Shown here: piece by piece, positions 60,812 to 64,000 of the stretch
Numbering within the stretch: the first letter of the stretch is position 1
How the letters are laid out: each line of letters opens with the position of its first letter
NCBI GenBank assembly: GCA_001769195.1
Contig: MEOK01000008.1
Location: forward strand, 48,354 to 112,353
DNA length: 64,000 nt
Source: Bacteroidetes bacterium GWF2_40_14
GTDB lineage: Bacteria > Bacteroidota > Bacteroidia > Bacteroidales > UBA932
Reading direction: 5' to 3'
Made by a program: the position numbers and the translations under genes
The notes under the pieces: generated by a model
Database searches by the model: none
Told to the model about the DNA's origin: nothing
The model's input: only the letters and a program-made list of their open reading frames with translations

Positions 60812-62077
60812 ATGCTAAAACGGGAAATTAAAAGGTGGGATCTTGTCCTGCTCATGATTAATACTGTAATTGGAGCAGGAATTTTTGGGCTGCCTTCGGT
60901 AATTTTTAACCATGCAGGGGTATATAGCATTCTGGCAATAATGGTTTGTGGTGTTCTGGTGACTGTTATAACGTTGAATTTTTCTGAAGTTGCCAGTCAG
61001 TTTAATAAAACCGGAGGTCCCTATTTGTATACACTGGAAGCTTTCGGAAAATTTCCCGGATACATAATAGGATGGCTGGCCCTGGTTTCCAGGATTGCAG
61101 CCTATGCTGCTCTTGTAAATCTGCTGGTCGACTATCTGAGTTATCTGAATGAAGCATTCAACAACCAGCTAATAAGAAATGCAACCATTGTTCTATTCAC
61201 AGCCTTTATTTTCTTCGTAAATTACAAAGGGGTAAGAAGCAGCTCAAGACTCAATAATTTTCTGGGTGTGGCAAAGCTGGTTCCGTTATTGATATTCATT
61301 GTTGCGGGATTATTTATGCTGGATTCAACCTTGCTTGATTTTGACCGTACATCTCCTGACATAACCGGTTTCTCATCGGCCATTTTGGTATTTGTCTTTG
61401 CTTTTACAGGATTTGAGGCAGCAGTCATTAACACTGGCGAAATGTCGGACCCTCAAAAGGATATTCCTTTTGCCCTGCTCGTCACAACGCTGTTCGTGGG
61501 TGTTTTCTATTCTTTAATCCAGATAGTATGCATCGGGACATTCCCTCAACTTGCAGATTCAACTAAGCCTATTGCCGACGCAGCTCATAATTTCTTAGGA
61601 CCTGCCGGGGGGTTGCTGATTACGGTTGGGGCAGTTATTTGTATAGGTGGTACACTCAATGCAAACATGCTGGCAGGGTCAAGACTCCCTTTTGCATTTG
61701 GAGAGGCAGGTCAGTTCCCGGCAATATTTGCAAAAACTCATGATAAAACAGCTGTTCCATACATAAGTCTTGTCCTTTATGCGGTCGTGACAATACTGGT
61801 TTCAGTAACCGGAACTTTTATATATGCGTTAACCATAAGTGTCATTAGCAAAGTGTTCATCTTTGCCACGATTTCTGCCGCTCTTATAAAGTTCAGACGA
61901 GTCAACAAACCAAGTAAAGCCACCTTTGTATTGCGTTATGGTCATTTCTCTGCAATACTGGGTATCATCATATGTATCTGGATGCTTTTCGCCTCCAGGA
62001 TGTCGGATTTTCTGGATGTACTTATTACAGTTTCTGTAGGTATTGGAGTTTTTTTTATTCAGAAAGCAAATCGTTGA
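60812..62077 (+). CDS. APC-family amino acid permease
   Basis: This 421-residue polytopic transporter has about 12 hydrophobic helices. The first helix contains NTVIGAGIFGLP, the broken-helix substrate site of APC transporters, and FAFTGFEAAVINTGEM is the helix 6 motif. It probably imports or exchanges an amino acid or polyamine. It is divergent from the sulfatase operon; its last 23 bases overlap the opposing threonine synthase gene. Confidence 0.88.
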   Translation: MLKREIKRWDLVLLMINTVIGAGIFGLPSVIFNHAGVYSILAIMVCGVLVTVITLNFSEVASQFNKTGGPYLYTLEAFGKFPGYIIGWLALVSRIAAYAALVNLLVDYLSYLNEAFNNQLIRNATIVLFTAFIFFVNYKGVRSSSRLNNFLGVAKLVPLLIFIVAGLFMLDSTLLDFDRTSPDITGFSSAILVFVFAFTGFEAAVINTGEMSDPQKDIPFALLVTTLFVGVFYSLIQIVCIGTFPQLADSTKPIADAAHNFLGPAGGLLITVGAVICIGGTLNANMLAGSRLPFAFGEAGQFPAIFAKTHDKTAVPYISLVLYAVVTILVSVTGTFIYALTISVISKVFIFATISAALIKFRRVNKPSKATFVLRYGHFSAILGIIICIWMLFASRMSDFLDVLITVSVGIGVFFIQKANR

Positions 62078-63170
62078 TTTTTGATGATGCCTTTAATCCA
62101 CTTCCAGTGAGGGAGACAACTATTTTCTCATCTTTCTGGATTTTGCCTTCATACTGTTTAATTGCAGCAACAGCAGCAGCAGAGGTAGGTTCAATATAAA
62201 TACCCTGTAAGAATGAGGCTTTCAATGCTTCAATGATTTCTGTATCATCTACAGTTACAAACTCACCACCTGTCTTTTGAACAACATCTATTATCTGTTT
62301 AAGTCTGACAGGCCTATGGATGGCAATTCCTTCTGCGATTGAGGGATTGCTTGAACTTATTGGTGTCTCCTTTCCTTCTATGAAGTCTTTAAGGGGAGAG
62401 CACTTATTGCTTTGTACTGCCATTAATTTTGGCATATGGTCAATAATGCCCGCTAGCTTCATCTCCTGAAGTCCAAGATAGGCTCCAATAATCTGAGAAC
62501 CACTTCCTACCGGGACAAAGTAATAATCAGGAGCATTCCAGTTCATCTGTTCAACTATCTCATAAATGGCTGTTTTGGTGCCATGTAAAAAATATGGGTT
62601 CCATGCATGGGCAGCGTAGTAACTTTTGGTTGCCCCTTCAATAGCAGCATTGGCACAATCAATACGATTACCTTCGATAAGATGTAATTCAGCACCATAG
62701 GCACGCACCTGGAAAGATTTGGCCGATGAGTTTCCTGCCGGCATGTAAATATGTGCCTTAATTTTTGCCCTTGCACAATATGCAGCAATGGCACATGCCG
62801 AATTTCCTGAGGAATCTTCTACGATCTCTTTAATCCCCAATTCTTTGCATTTACTTATCATTATTGCGGCACCTCGGTCCTTGAACGACCCTGTTGGTAA
62901 CATAAAATCAAGTTTGCCAAGTACAGACATTCCCCGGAAATCCATAGGGACCAGTGGGGTGAATCCCTCGTTGAAGGATATTGCAGATTGGAAATCTTCT
63001 AAAGGAAGTACCTGTCTGTATCGCCAGAAGCTTTTTTCATCGGGCAACAAGTTCCTGTCCAATACTGGCATATAATCAAGATCAAGATAGTTGCCGCACT
63101 CACATCGCCAGATGGCTCTATCTGTCGGGTAACGGGCTCCGCAGGCGGGGCAAATGAATTGACAGGGCAT
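62055..63170 (-). CDS. thrC: threonine synthase-like PLP enzyme
   Basis: This fold-type II PLP enzyme has 371 residues and converts O-phosphohomoserine to threonine. The N terminus has a zinc-ribbon-like CPAC-x14-CECG. The PLP lysine is in LPTGSFKDRGA near residue 97, and EDSSGNSACAIA and PVGSGSQIIGA are cofactor-binding loops. It follows the symporter gene by four bases, so the two form an operon. Some relatives are threonine/serine-degrading enzymes, so the pairing with a transporter leaves a catabolic role open. Confidence 0.83.
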   Translation of the reverse strand: MPCQFICPACGARYPTDRAIWRCECGNYLDLDYMPVLDRNLLPDEKSFWRYRQVLPLEDFQSAISFNEGFTPLVPMDFRGMSVLGKLDFMLPTGSFKDRGAAIMISKCKELGIKEIVEDSSGNSACAIAAYCARAKIKAHIYMPAGNSSAKSFQVRAYGAELHLIEGNRIDCANAAIEGATKSYYAAHAWNPYFLHGTKTAIYEIVEQMNWNAPDYYFVPVGSGSQIIGAYLGLQEMKLAGIIDHMPKLMAVQSNKCSPLKDFIEGKETPISSSNPSIAEGIAIHRPVRLKQIIDVVQKTGGEFVTVDDTEIIEALKASFLQGIYIEPTSAAAVAAIKQYEGKIQKDEKIVVSLTGSGLKASSKINDLLSE

Positions 63171-63174
63171 AGTG

Positions 63175-64000
63175 TTATATAGTTAATTTTTCTCCTTCAC
63201 TTTTGGCAACAATGGCAGCACCGGTAAGGTCGCCCCATACGTTAACTGCAGAACGAATCATATCAAGCGGTTGCTGCACAACAAGTACAAGCCCTATCCC
63301 TTCCAGAGGAAGCCCGACAGCTCTCAGTACAACAGCAAGCATAACTAAACCCGCAAGCGGAATGCCAGCAGTACCAATAGCAGCCAGAAGGCTTGTAACA
63401 ACTACCACAATCTGCTGACCCAATGTAAGGTCAATACCATAAGCCTGAGCAATGAATAAAGCGGTTACACTTTCAAATAAAGCAGTTCCATTCATGTTTA
63501 CTGTATTTCCCAGTGGCAGGCAAAATCCGGCTATTTTGCGCGAGACATTGCTTTTTTCCTGTATATCCCTTAGGGTTATTGGCAACGATGCAGCAGAAGA
63601 GGCCGTGAAAAAAGTGGTCATCAAGCCTGTTCCCATCTGTTCCATGAATTTGAACGGATTCTTTCGGGTAAATAATAAAAATATGGCAGGTAATATGCCA
63701 AGGCCCTGAATCAGACAACCACCGGCAATAATTGCTGAATATATACCCAGGCTGGTAAACATAATTTTCAATGCTTCCGGGTTTCCGGCCTGAGCTCCGA
63801 CCATAGAAGAGACTACGCCAAATAATCCAAAAGGAGCAAAACGGATAACAAGAAATGTTATTTTTATCATAACCTCATATAACCCGTTAAACATATCGGT
63901 TAAAAGTGTTCGGGTTTTGTTTGTTGATGTGGTTATGAAAAATCCAAACAGGATTGCAAAGAATATTACTGGCAGCATGCTTCCGTCAGCCATTGCCCGT
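63175..64000 (-). CDS. dicarboxylate/amino acid:cation symporter, C-terminal part (cut by window edge)
   Basis: This DAACS/SLC1-family transporter gene has its 5' end beyond the right edge, since the frame stays open to the last base; about 275 residues are visible. DGSMLPVIFFAILFG, the serine-rich re-entrant loop TASSAASLPITL, and MNGTALFESV (NMDGT-type cation site) are clear. It would import glutamate, aspartate, serine or threonine with sodium or protons. It lies upstream of the threonine synthase-like gene in the same operon. Confidence 0.92.
   Translation of the reverse strand, partial: RAMADGSMLPVIFFAILFGFFITTSTNKTRTLLTDMFNGLYEVMIKITFLVIRFAPFGLFGVVSSMVGAQAGNPEALKIMFTSLGIYSAIIAGGCLIQGLGILPAIFLLFTRKNPFKFMEQMGTGLMTTFFTASSAASLPITLRDIQEKSNVSRKIAGFCLPLGNTVNMNGTALFESVTALFIAQAYGIDLTLGQQIVVVVTSLLAAIGTAGIPLAGLVMLAVVLRAVGLPLEGIGLVLVVQQPLDMIRSAVNVWGDLTGAAIVAKSEGEKLTI

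Overview
The window comes from a bacterium of the phylum Bacteroidota, most likely an anaerobic or microaerophilic member of Bacteroidales. Three things point there. The histidine operon has the Bacteroidota gene order. LruC-domain lipoproteins are present. Several genes carry the Bacteroidota promoter signature, TTTG or TTG about 20 bases before TAnnTTTG. Gene density is high: no gap exceeds 300 bases, and six convergent gene pairs overlap at their 3' ends. I saw no tRNA, rRNA, CRISPR array, insertion sequence or phage gene.

Bases 1-5813 hold a histidine operon (hisG end, hisD, a hisC-hisB fusion, hisH, hisA, hisF, hisIE), with formate-tetrahydrofolate ligase convergent to it (5850-7511). 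Bases 7651-11140 hold a compact four-gene operon. It encodes a true two-cysteine DsrC, a short DsrM/NarI-like cytochrome b, a DsrK-like iron-sulfur CCG-domain protein and a class V cysteine desulfurase, and it closes with an intrinsic terminator. No dsrAB genes lie nearby. This is the most unusual unit in the window and looks like a membrane thiol/sulfur-relay module fed by cysteine rather than sulfite.

Bases 11214-39769 are a large exopolysaccharide or O-antigen locus. Precursor genes make UDP-glucuronate, UDP-xylose and GDP-4-keto-6-deoxymannose-derived sugars. A receiver-histidine kinase, a lone receiver and an initiating sugar transferase with its own degenerate receiver domain suggest regulation. 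Export and assembly use a half-length TolC-like protein, a Wzz/Wzc-like protein, a Wzy-like polymerase and a Wzx-like flippase. There are nine glycosyltransferases and a minus-strand set (ACP, FabH-like synthase, ketoreductase, hexapeptide acyltransferase) that probably makes an acyl decoration.

Bases 39766-54250 hold three LruC-domain lipoproteins; two of them (816 and 817 residues) are paralogues. The two paralogues flank a TetR-TolC-HlyD-ABC-ABC-permease-permease efflux operon of the YbhGFSR type and a pair of small secreted proteins. Bases 54398-64000 hold a lone glycosyltransferase, p-aminobenzoate genes (pabA divergent from pabB-pabC), an operon of a secreted unknown, an iduronate-2-sulfatase-like enzyme and a cyclase-family lipoprotein, an APC permease, and threonine synthase downstream of a dicarboxylate/amino-acid symporter that runs off the right edge.
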